Positions 1 through 5,932 of a stretch of DNA of 21,726 bases are shown here, piece after piece (position 1 is the first letter of the stretch; each line of letters starts with the position of its first letter). A program made the position numbers and the translations under genes. The stretch lies in the NCBI GenBank assembly GCA_037445375.1, contig JBBIKS010000039.1, positions 1-21,726 on the forward strand. Reading direction: 5' to 3'. The stretch comes from DYHD01 sp037445375. Lineage in GTDB: Bacteria > Nitrospirota > Thermodesulfovibrionia > Thermodesulfovibrionales > Dissulfurispiraceae. The notes beneath the pieces are model-generated. The model ran no database searches. It was not told where the DNA came from and saw nothing but the letters and a program-made list of their open reading frames with translations.

Positions 1-11
1 CAGTAGAGTAA

Positions 12-45
12 TGACAAAGGGATTTGTCAGATCAAGTCTTGACAA
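12..45. promoter_or_regulatory. Clustered TTGTCA/TGACAA inverted repeats upstream of the ABC operon
   Basis: TGACAAA (12-18) and TTTGTCA (23-29) form a perfect 7-base inverted repeat with a 4-base loop. A third copy, TTGACAA (39-45), follows in the orientation of the first. The third copy includes TTGACA, which could be a -35 hexamer, but no good -10 lies 16-18 bases further on. It could be an operator, or a hairpin ending an upstream gene; the window edge hides that context. Confidence 0.3.
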
Positions 46-71
46 GTACAAATAAAAATATCTGAAAAATA

Positions 72-773
72 ATGGATATTAAAAAACCCTTAATAGAGAT
101 AAGGGATATTTACAAGTCCTACCAACGGGGTAATTTAGTAATTCCAGTATTGGAAAATATCTCTTTTGATATAGCTCAGGGTGAATTTCTTGCCCTTATG
201 GGACCTTCTGGTTCCGGCAAGAGCACTCTATTAAATCTAATAGCCGGCATTGACAAGCCTGACAGCGGAATTATAGCGGTTGAGGGTGTTAATATCGCCC
301 AACTATCTGAGACCGAATTAGCCCACTGGCGGGCTTTAAATGTAGGTTTTATCTTTCAATTCTATAATCTAATACCAGTCCTTACAGCCATTGAAAATGT
401 TGAACTGCCACTTATCTTAACGAGTCTCTCAAAAAAGCAAAGGCAGGAACATGCCGCTCATGCACTAAAGATTGTAAACCTCGATGATAGGGTGAATCAT
501 TATCCAAGCCAACTATCAGGCGGGCAGCAGCAAAGGGTGGCTATTGCAAGGGCATTTGTTACCGACCCTACCATACTTGCTGCAGATGAGCCGACAGGAG
601 ACCTTGACCGCGCATCAGCCGAAGATGTGCTCGGATTGATGACCCGATTAAATACCGAACTTGGCAAGACCATTATAATGGTTACACATGACCCAAGAGC
701 GGCAAAAAAGGCTCGTCTAATCCGCCAGCTTGAAAAGGGAGTCATGAATGCTGATATTCAAACTCATACTTAA
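72..773 (+). CDS. ABC transporter ATP-binding protein, LolD/MacB type
   Basis: This is the cytoplasmic ATPase of a type VII (MacB/LolCDE/FtsEX-like) ABC system, which drives periplasmic shape changes in its FtsX-type partners rather than classical transmembrane transport. Visible motifs: Walker A GPSGSGKS (residues 44-51), Q-loop in FIFQFYNL, signature LSGGQQQ (148-154), Walker B with DEPTGDLD (D172, E173) and H-loop His206. The 233-residue length and the Q-loop context are typical of LolD/MacB ATPases. No clear Shine-Dalgarno sequence precedes ATG 72, but the N-terminus fits the family. The 3' end overlaps the first permease by 26 bases, so the two are translationally coupled. The substrate cannot be told from sequence: lipoprotein release, lipid or drug export are all possible. 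A membrane fusion protein gene may lie upstream, outside the window. Confidence 0.93.
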   Translation: MDIKKPLIEIRDIYKSYQRGNLVIPVLENISFDIAQGEFLALMGPSGSGKSTLLNLIAGIDKPDSGIIAVEGVNIAQLSETELAHWRALNVGFIFQFYNLIPVLTAIENVELPLILTSLSKKQRQEHAAHALKIVNLDDRVNHYPSQLSGGQQQRVAIARAFVTDPTILAADEPTGDLDRASAEDVLGLMTRLNTELGKTIIMVTHDPRAAKKARLIRQLEKGVMNADIQTHT

Positions 774-1905
774 GAATGCCTTCCGCTCAAAGCTCCGTTC
801 AGCCCTTACAATCGCAGGGTTAACGCTTGCAATAATCGCCTTCGGCTTCTTAAGGACGGTTGTTGAGGCATGGTATGCAGGCGTAGAGGCATCCTCTGCG
901 AGCAGACTTGTGACAAGGAATTCCATCTCATTGGTATTTCGTCTGCCGATAGCATATAAGGAAAAAATCAGGCAGATTGAGGGAGTTGAGACTGTCTCAT
1001 ATGGTAATTGGTTTGGCGGTATTTATATAGACCAGAAGAATTTTTTTGCCAACTTTGCTGTAGAGCCCAAAAGCTACCTTGAGCTATATCCCGAATACAT
1101 AATCTCTGAAGAACAGAAAAAGGCATTTTTAAGGGATAAAAAGGGTGCTGTTGTAGGAAGGAACCTTGTCGATAGGTTTGGATGGAAGATTGGCGATAAT
1201 ATTACCCTAAAAGGGACAATCTATCCCGGTAACTGGGAGTTTGGCCTGAGAGCGGTTTACAAGGGGAGGGATAAGACAACGGATGAATCCCAATTCTTTT
1301 TTCACTGGGATTACTTAAATGAAATGCTTAAAAAAGCTGCCCCTGCTATGGGAGACCAGACTGGATTCTATCTTATAGGAGTTAATGATCCAAGGTTTGC
1401 TGTAACGGTCTCTCAAAAGATTGATCAGACATTTAAAAATTCATTAGCTGAAACCATGACAGAGACCGAAAGGTCATTTCAATTGAGCTTTATTTATATG
1501 ACCGAGGCGATACTTATCGTTATCCAACTCGTATCGCTGATAGTAATAATTATAATCCTTGCTGTGGTCGCAAATACAATGGCAATGTCTGTGAGAGAAC
1601 GAATGGGGGAATTTGCTGTCCTAAAAACGATCGGTTTCGGGGGCGGGCGTATCATCTTCCTCATATTCGGTGAATCTCTTATTATAACGAGCATCGGCTG
1701 TATTTTAGGTATAATCTTAACCTTTCCTGCTGCTGCTGCCTTTGCAAGCGAAATGAGCAACTATTTCCCTGTATTTATTATTACAAAAGAAACTATATGC
1801 CTCGATATAATCGTTTCATTTCTCATAGGCATTATTGCAGCAACGCTTCCAGCCCTAAGGGCGACAAGTGTGCAGATTGCAGAGAACCTTATGAGGGTAA
1901 GATAA
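748..1905 (+). CDS. FtsX-like ABC permease (first of a pair)
   Basis: This inner-membrane subunit works with the preceding ATPase. It has the MacB/LolC layout: an N-terminal membrane helix (about residues 18-38), a periplasmic domain of roughly 200 residues (MacB periplasmic-core type), and three C-terminal helices (about 250-278, 303-327, 350-372). The segment VRERMGEFAVLKTIGF just after the second helix is the conserved coupling-helix region of FtsX permeases. The start ATG at 748 lies inside the ATPase gene and has an AAGGGA Shine-Dalgarno sequence at 735-740; the ATG at 744 is out of frame. The stop overlaps the next start as TAATG. The 385-residue length fits a single-copy permease subunit needing a partner. 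Substrate unknown. Confidence 0.9.
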   Translation: MLIFKLILKNAFRSKLRSALTIAGLTLAIIAFGFLRTVVEAWYAGVEASSASRLVTRNSISLVFRLPIAYKEKIRQIEGVETVSYGNWFGGIYIDQKNFFANFAVEPKSYLELYPEYIISEEQKKAFLRDKKGAVVGRNLVDRFGWKIGDNITLKGTIYPGNWEFGLRAVYKGRDKTTDESQFFFHWDYLNEMLKKAAPAMGDQTGFYLIGVNDPRFAVTVSQKIDQTFKNSLAETMTETERSFQLSFIYMTEAILIVIQLVSLIVIIIILAVVANTMAMSVRERMGEFAVLKTIGFGGGRIIFLIFGESLIITSIGCILGIILTFPAAAAFASEMSNYFPVFIITKETICLDIIVSFLIGIIAATLPALRATSVQIAENLMRVR

Positions 1906-3068
1906 TGGGAATATTTCTTCTCTACAGCATTAGGAACCTTTTATCACGGCGGCTAACTACAATCCTGACTGCATTAGGTATGGGACTCGTAGTGTTCGTT
2001 TTTGCTTCTATATTAATGCTCTCCGAGGGACTCAGGCAGACGCTTGTAGATACCGGCTCTTATGACAATTTAATCTTAGTCCGCAAAGGAGCGATATCAG
2101 AGATTCAAAGCGGTGTCGAACGGCATCAGGCTTCAATACTTGAGACACAGCCAGAGGTTGCAATAGGATTGGACGGGAAACATCTTCTTGCAAAAGAGCT
2201 TGTTGTTTTAATTAGCCTCCCAAAACGTGAAACTGATAAGCCCTCAAATGTTGTCATAAGAGGCATTGAAGAACATTCGCTATCACTGAGACCGCAGGTT
2301 AAGATAGTTGAAGGCAGGATGCCTAATCCCGGCACCTCAGAGATTATCGCGGGTATGAATATTGCCCAGAGATTTAAGGGCGCTGGAATAGGAGAAAATA
2401 TCAATTTTGCTATGCGAAGCTGGACAGTCGTGGGCATTTTTGATGCAGGTAAGACAGGCTTTAGTTCAGAGATATGGGCTGATGTTGAGCAGTTGATGTC
2501 AGCATTCCGAAGGCCTGTCTATTCCTCTGTAATTTTCAAAATAAGGGATTCTTCGGGATTTGAAGCATTCAAATCCCGTATTGAAACGGATCCAAGACTT
2601 ACCCTTGAAGCTAAACGGGAAGTAAAATATTATGCCGAACAATCAGAAGTTATGGCTAACTTCCTTCGCATACTGGGGCTGTCATTAACGATCATCTTTT
2701 CCCTTGGGGCAACCATCGGAGCTATGATTACAATGTATGCAGCCGTTGCAAACCGCATCGGTGAGATTGGGACATTGCGTTCTTTGGGTTTTCAAAGGAT
2801 TAATATACTTCTGGCATTTTTAATGGAGTCTTTGCTCTTAAGTTTTATAGGAGGTTTGACAGGCTTAATTTTAGCGTCATTTCTTCAGTTCTTTACAGTA
2901 TCTACAATGAACTTTCAGACATTCTCTGAACTGGCATTCAGTTTTAACCTGACTATCGAGATAGTATTGATGTCAGTCTTCTTCTCCCTCGTGATGGGTT
3001 TTCTCGGAGGGGTGCTTCCAGCTTTCAGGGCATCCAGAATGAAGATAGTTGATTCATTGAGGGCATAA
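1905..3068 (+). CDS. FtsX-like ABC permease (second of a pair)
   Basis: This is the second membrane subunit, giving a heterodimer as in LolC/LolE. The layout repeats that of its neighbour: an N-terminal helix (about residues 18-38), a periplasmic domain, then three C-terminal helices from about residue 265 onward, with the coupling motif NRIGEIGTLRSLGF after the second. The reading frame is open back to 1797, but the start chosen is ATG 1905, which overlaps the previous stop by one base (TAATG) and begins MGIFLLYSIRNLL, a typical permease N-terminus; the protein is then 387 residues. The two permeases resemble each other only in topology and coupling region, so they are old paralogues or separately recruited subunits. 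The operon ends here and faces the Crp/Fnr gene convergently. Confidence 0.9.
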   Translation: MGIFLLYSIRNLLSRRLTTILTALGMGLVVFVFASILMLSEGLRQTLVDTGSYDNLILVRKGAISEIQSGVERHQASILETQPEVAIGLDGKHLLAKELVVLISLPKRETDKPSNVVIRGIEEHSLSLRPQVKIVEGRMPNPGTSEIIAGMNIAQRFKGAGIGENINFAMRSWTVVGIFDAGKTGFSSEIWADVEQLMSAFRRPVYSSVIFKIRDSSGFEAFKSRIETDPRLTLEAKREVKYYAEQSEVMANFLRILGLSLTIIFSLGATIGAMITMYAAVANRIGEIGTLRSLGFQRINILLAFLMESLLLSFIGGLTGLILASFLQFFTVSTMNFQTFSELAFSFNLTIEIVLMSVFFSLVMGFLGGVLPAFRASRMKIVDSLRA

Positions 3069-3237
3069 CCACAAAAATTGCAATTAGATTTTTACACATC
3101 AGACGTAAAATCGCTAAAAGAAAAGACAATTCAAAATTCAAAAAAACTGTCGAACTGATTTAGTATTTCAAGAAAAAAGTTTTTTCGGGTATCCATGCCT
3201 GTTCTTTTAGAATTAAACACAATTTTTGGGGTTAACT

Positions 3238-3921
3238 CTAAAAATAGTTCTTATCGCCTTCTGCAAGGTCTCTTAGAGCTTGATGATTAATTATTTTTAT
3301 CGTCCGACCGCTAACATGTATAATCCCCTGATTGACCATCCTGCTTAATATCCGTGATAAAGTCTCTGGTATCGTTCCTAAAACACCTGCAAGCTGACTT
3401 TTAGTTATGTCGAGGTCTATCTCAGATTTGCCTGTATTATCATTAAGCAAGAGCAGGTAAGCCGCTAACCTTCCGGGCACCTCTTTTAAAGATAATCCCT
3501 CAACAAGATGAGTAAGATGTCTCAGTTTTTTTGAAAGCTCAGCAAGCATGTTCATCGCTAATGATGGGTCTTTATCTATAAGCTCTATAAAGGATTTTCT
3601 TGGAAAGAAAAAGAATCTGCTTTTTTCCAATGTCTCTGCATTAGCCGGAAAACTGCCTCCTGCAAACATCGGAACCTCTCCAAAAATATTGCCCGCTCCA
3701 TAGATGTGTATTATCTGCTCTTTGCCTTCTGGTGAAAGTTTGAATATCTTTACCCGCCCGGATACAATGGCATAAAAACCTGCCGCCTCATCCCCTTCTG
3801 AAAAAATTGCATGTGAACGGCTGAATGTCTGGTCAATAACTATATCGCTTAACTGATTTAATTGATCTTCCGATAATGCCTTGAATAAAGGAATTGTAGA
3901 AATGGCATCGATAATCTTCAA
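3238..3921 (-). CDS. Crp/Fnr-family transcriptional regulator, cysteine-free
   Basis: A soluble DNA-binding regulator of 227 residues, the usual family length. The N-terminal half is a cyclic-nucleotide-binding-type beta-roll (about residues 10-125; GRVKIFK and GAGNIFGEVPMF are typical), followed by a dimerisation helix and a Crp-type winged helix. The recognition helix reads ETLSRILSRM, with E186, S189 and R190 matching the E-x-x-S-R pattern FNR/DNR proteins use to read TTGAT half-sites. The protein has no cysteine at all, so it cannot hold an FNR [4Fe-4S] cluster; a DNR-like (haem/NO) or ligand-independent regulator is more likely. The start is TTG 3921, chosen because GGAG (minus strand, within 3930-3934) lies 8 bases upstream and no in-frame ATG exists nearby. 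Targets unknown; two dyads upstream may be autoregulatory. Confidence 0.88.
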   Translation of the reverse strand: MKIIDAISTIPLFKALSEDQLNQLSDIVIDQTFSRSHAIFSEGDEAAGFYAIVSGRVKIFKLSPEGKEQIIHIYGAGNIFGEVPMFAGGSFPANAETLEKSRFFFFPRKSFIELIDKDPSLAMNMLAELSKKLRHLTHLVEGLSLKEVPGRLAAYLLLLNDNTGKSEIDLDITKSQLAGVLGTIPETLSRILSRMVNQGIIHVSGRTIKIINHQALRDLAEGDKNYF

Positions 3922-4029
3922 ATGTTTTACTCCTAAAATGTTATTTGAGAAGCCTCCTTAAAAAGAAAGGATTCCAAGCGTTTGTAAATAAGGGATTCCC
4001 TGCCATTCACTCAATAAAGAAGTTTTATA

Positions 4030-4046
4030 TCAAAGTAATCCTTTGA
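4030..4046. repeat. Dyad TCAAAG-N5-CTTTGA upstream of the Crp/Fnr gene
   Basis: TCAAAG (4030-4035) and CTTTGA (4041-4046) form a perfect 6-base inverted repeat with a 5-base spacer, about 110 bases upstream of the regulator's start codon. This position suits a promoter-proximal operator. It does not match the FNR box TTGAT-N4-ATCAA, so its reader is unknown. Confidence 0.35.
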
Positions 4047-4050
4047 AGCA

Positions 4051-4086
4051 CGGATAGGTGATCAAATCATCACCTTAATTTATCCG
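4051..4086. repeat. Nested inverted repeat upstream of the Crp/Fnr gene
   Basis: An outer pair CGGATA (4051-4056) / TATCCG (4081-4086) encloses an inner pair GGTGAT (4057-4062) / ATCACC (4069-4074) around a 6-base loop. On one side the arms are contiguous and on the other they are separated by a 6-base bulge. It could be an operator or an RNA hairpin. Spacing does not fit a CRP site (8 rather than 6 bases between GGTGA and TCACC). Confidence 0.4.
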
Positions 4087-4116
4087 AAAAATTGGAAGAT
4101 TGAAATAAGTATCTGA

Positions 4117-4275
4117 TTACTGTCGTCCGCTTAATTTGTCAATGTCAACATTTAGCCCTATAAGGACGAGTATATCCACCTTTTGTATAACATCAGTTGT
4201 GAAAGGGTTGAGATTCCATTTCTCTTTTTCAACTCCATCCTCTGAGGCGATAGTGTAACATTGAGACTTGATATT
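4117..4275 (-). pseudogene. 3' remnant of an unidentified gene
   Basis: Read on the minus strand, a frame of about 50 codons ends at a TAA (4119-4117) and has strongly protein-like composition, including EKEKWNLNPFTTDV followed by IQKVDILVLIGLNVDI. There is no start codon. Upstream the frame enters a poly-A/T stretch with an in-frame stop (near 4276) beside the hairpin at 4300-4319. This looks like the C-terminus of a gene whose 5' part was lost. I do not recognise the family. The alternative is chance open frame, but the alternating acidic and hydrophobic pattern makes that less likely. Confidence 0.4.
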
Positions 4276-4299
4276 TTTTTATTTTTTTAACTCGTAATT

Positions 4300-4319
4300 C
4301 TCTGTAGCTTGCTACAGAG
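4300..4319. repeat. REP-like perfect palindromic hairpin
   Basis: CTCTGTAGC (4300-4308) and GCTACAGAG (4311-4319) are perfectly complementary around TT, giving a very tight hairpin. T-runs precede it on the plus strand, so there is no U-tract after the stem in that direction. On the minus strand the stem is followed by A-runs. It is therefore not a convincing terminator in either direction. Its form resembles dispersed REP/IS200-type palindromes. Confidence 0.45.
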
Positions 4320-4376
4320 AGGTTCACTTAAATATGTTTCCCACTCAATGAGAGAAAGGGTTATAATTAAATTACT

Positions 4377-4390
4377 GTCAATCTATTGAC
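4377..4390. promoter_or_regulatory. FleQ-box-like dyad GTCA-N6-TGAC over the -35 of the first sigma-54 activator gene
   Basis: GTCAATCTATTGAC matches the published Pseudomonas FleQ consensus GTCANTAAATTGAC (as I recall it) at all but two positions. The perfect arms extend one base each way (TGTCAA/TTGACA, 4376-4391). The right arm is exactly the -35 hexamer of the downstream gene, so binding there would block RNA polymerase. The downstream gene encodes a FleQ-like HTH, suggesting autorepression. The second dyad is at 5849-5862. Confidence 0.5.
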
Positions 4391-4414
4391 ATGACTTAAT
4401 AAATCTGATATTCT
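4386..4414 (+). promoter_or_regulatory. Sigma-70-type promoter of the first sigma-54 activator gene
   Basis: A perfect -35 TTGACA (4386-4391), a 17-base spacer and a -10 TATTCT (4409-4414). The predicted transcription start falls at about 4420-4421, on the start codon of the next gene, so the transcript would be leaderless. No Shine-Dalgarno sequence is present before that ATG, which agrees. Confidence 0.6.
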
Positions 4415-4420
4415 TTTCTT

Positions 4421-5836
4421 ATGCATAAAGCTCTCATAATTGATGACGACATAATTATCAGAGAGATGCTTGAGACATTTCTAAAAAATGAAGGATTTGA
4501 AGTATCTTCTGCTTCGGATGGAAAAATAGCCATTGAAATCTTGCAAAATGAGGTATTTGACATTATTTTGACTGACCTTGTAATGCCGAATATGAATGGA
4601 ATAGATTTTTTAAAAGAAACATTGTCTTTCGATATAAAGACTCCTATCATAGTAATGACTGCTTTCGGAACAATACAAACTGCCGTAGAAGCAATGAGAG
4701 AGGGGGCATTTGATTATATAACCAAGCCTTTTAATCTTAATGAGCTGTCCATAATAATTAAAAGGGCTCTGAAAATTTCTAAGCTCCAAATGGAAAATGT
4801 CATACTTAAGAAGCAATTAAAGAAGAAATATGCATTTAAAGGATTAATAGGGGATTCACCCAGAATGCAATTAGTTTTTGAAATGATTGAAAAAATAGCA
4901 GATACTGACAGCACGGTCCTGATTACAGGCGAGAGCGGCACCGGAAAAGAGCTCGTGGCAAGAACAATACACTTTAACAGTTCCTGCTCCAGTAACTCCT
5001 TTATTCCTCTGAATTGTGCTGCTATACCAAAAGATCTTCTTGAATCAGAACTTTTTGGGCATGAAAAAGGTGCATTCACAGGAGCAATTCATACACGGAT
5101 AGGACGATTTGAGTTAGCTCATGGTGGAACATTGTTTTTGGATGAGATTGGAGAATTAGACCCCTCATTACAGGTTAAACTTTTGAGAGTTCTGCAGCAA
5201 AAAGAATTTGAGAGGGTAGGGGGTCTTAAAACTATCAAAGTGAATGTCAGAATTATTGCAGCAACTAATAAGGACCTCGAAAAGGCTGCAAGGGAAGGTA
5301 ACTTTAGGGAAGACCTTTTTTATAGATTAAATGTTATTCCCCTTCACTTGCCTCCGCTTAGGGAGAGGATTGAAGACATACCGCTTCTGCTTGAGTACTT
5401 TGTTAATTATTTCTGCAACAAGAGAAATAGAAAACCTTTTAAGTTTACTCCTGAGGCAAGACAGTGCATCTTCAGATATGCTTGGAAGGGAAATGTAAGA
5501 GAGCTTGAAAATCTTATCGAAAGACTTTCTATATTGGCAGGCAGCGATATCATTTCAGTAGCAGATCTGCCAGAAAAGTTTCATTCACCTGCGGCGATGG
5601 AAGATTATAAAAATTACGAAAATCCAAAATCCGATAATCTTGATAGGGATTTTGATATCTCTGAAGAAAGCTGCAATCTAAATAATATCATTAATAATCT
5701 GGAAAAAAAACTCATCACTAATGCCCTCGCAAAGGCTGGCGGGGTTAAGAGTAAAGCAGCAAATCTGCTTGGGCTAAACAGAACAACACTCATCGAAAAG
5801 ATGAAAAAAATGGACATTGATAAAAGCCAAAAATAA
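4421..5836 (+). CDS. Sigma-54 activator, receiver-AAA+-Fis, FleQ/FlrA-like HTH
   Basis: A response regulator that would activate sigma-54 RNA polymerase; probable master regulator of the flagellar locus. Domains: receiver (1-120) with acidic residues D8-D10, phosphoacceptor D52, T80 and K102 all present; AAA+ domain (about 145-370) with Walker A GESGTGKE (170-177) and the sigma-54-contacting GAFTGA (217-222); Fis-type HTH (about 425-465). The HTH recognition segment RTTLIEKM (454-461) closely resembles FleQ/FlrA (RTTLVEKM as I recall it), unlike the second activator in this window. FleQ proteins usually have a degenerate receiver; this one looks phosphorylatable, yet no kinase is adjacent. 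ATG 4421 has no Shine-Dalgarno sequence and coincides with the predicted transcription start. Transcribed alone, ahead of the TPR-kinase-regulator operon. FlgR- or FlrC-like naming is possible, so no symbol is given. Confidence 0.9.
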   Translation: MHKALIIDDDIIIREMLETFLKNEGFEVSSASDGKIAIEILQNEVFDIILTDLVMPNMNGIDFLKETLSFDIKTPIIVMTAFGTIQTAVEAMREGAFDYITKPFNLNELSIIIKRALKISKLQMENVILKKQLKKKYAFKGLIGDSPRMQLVFEMIEKIADTDSTVLITGESGTGKELVARTIHFNSSCSSNSFIPLNCAAIPKDLLESELFGHEKGAFTGAIHTRIGRFELAHGGTLFLDEIGELDPSLQVKLLRVLQQKEFERVGGLKTIKVNVRIIAATNKDLEKAAREGNFREDLFYRLNVIPLHLPPLRERIEDIPLLLEYFVNYFCNKRNRKPFKFTPEARQCIFRYAWKGNVRELENLIERLSILAGSDIISVADLPEKFHSPAAMEDYKNYENPKSDNLDRDFDISEESCNLNNIINNLEKKLITNALAKAGGVKSKAANLLGLNRTTLIEKMKKMDIDKSQK

Positions 5837-5848
5837 TTTTTCCGATAT

Positions 5849-5862
5849 GTCATATTAATGAC
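5849..5862. promoter_or_regulatory. Candidate upstream activating dyad GTCA-N6-TGAC
   Basis: TATGTCAT (5846-5853) and ATGACATA (5858-5865) form a perfect 8-base inverted repeat with a 4-base spacer, containing GTCA-N6-TGAC. Its centre lies about 76 bases upstream of the transcription start predicted from the sigma-54 element at 5906-5921, a usual distance for an enhancer site. The same half-sites and spacing occur at 4377-4390. It follows the stop of the activator gene but lacks a T-tract, so it is a poor terminator. Confidence 0.5.
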
Positions 5863-5905
5863 ATACTGTCTCGCCTAACTCCTTCTAAATCTCTATCCTT
5901 GTGAA

Positions 5906-5921
5906 TGGCACATTTGTTGCA
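5906..5921 (+). promoter_or_regulatory. Sigma-54 promoter, near-perfect consensus
   Basis: TGGCACA-TTTG-TTGCA matches the consensus TGGCACG-N4-TTGCW with one difference. The invariant GG (5907-5908) and GC (5919-5920) are 10 bases apart. With the C at -12, transcription would begin at about 5932, one base before the ATG at 5933. It drives the TPR-kinase-regulator operon. Confidence 0.88.
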
Positions 5922-5932
5922 CACATTTCCAC

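Noticed and set aside
39..67. TTGACA as the promoter of the ABC operon with a leaderless start
   Set aside because: No acceptable -10 hexamer at 16-18 bases; the closest, TATCTG, is only 14 bases away.
1797..1904. Upstream extension of the second permease frame
   Set aside because: It overlaps the first permease, has a His/Cys-rich composition unlike a permease N-terminus, and ATG 1905 is coupled to the preceding stop.
3173..3200. GAAAAAA/TTTTTTC palindrome as the ABC operon terminator
   Set aside because: The arms are separated by one base, so no hairpin loop can form, and the stem is A-T except at its ends.
4057..4074. GGTGAT...ATCACC as a CRP or FNR box
   Set aside because: The spacing is 8 between GGTGA/TCACC and 6 between TGAT/ATCA, not the 6 and 4 required by CRP and FNR.
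4300..4319. Hairpin as a rho-independent terminator
   Set aside because: No T-tract follows the stem on either strand; the T-runs precede it on the plus strand.
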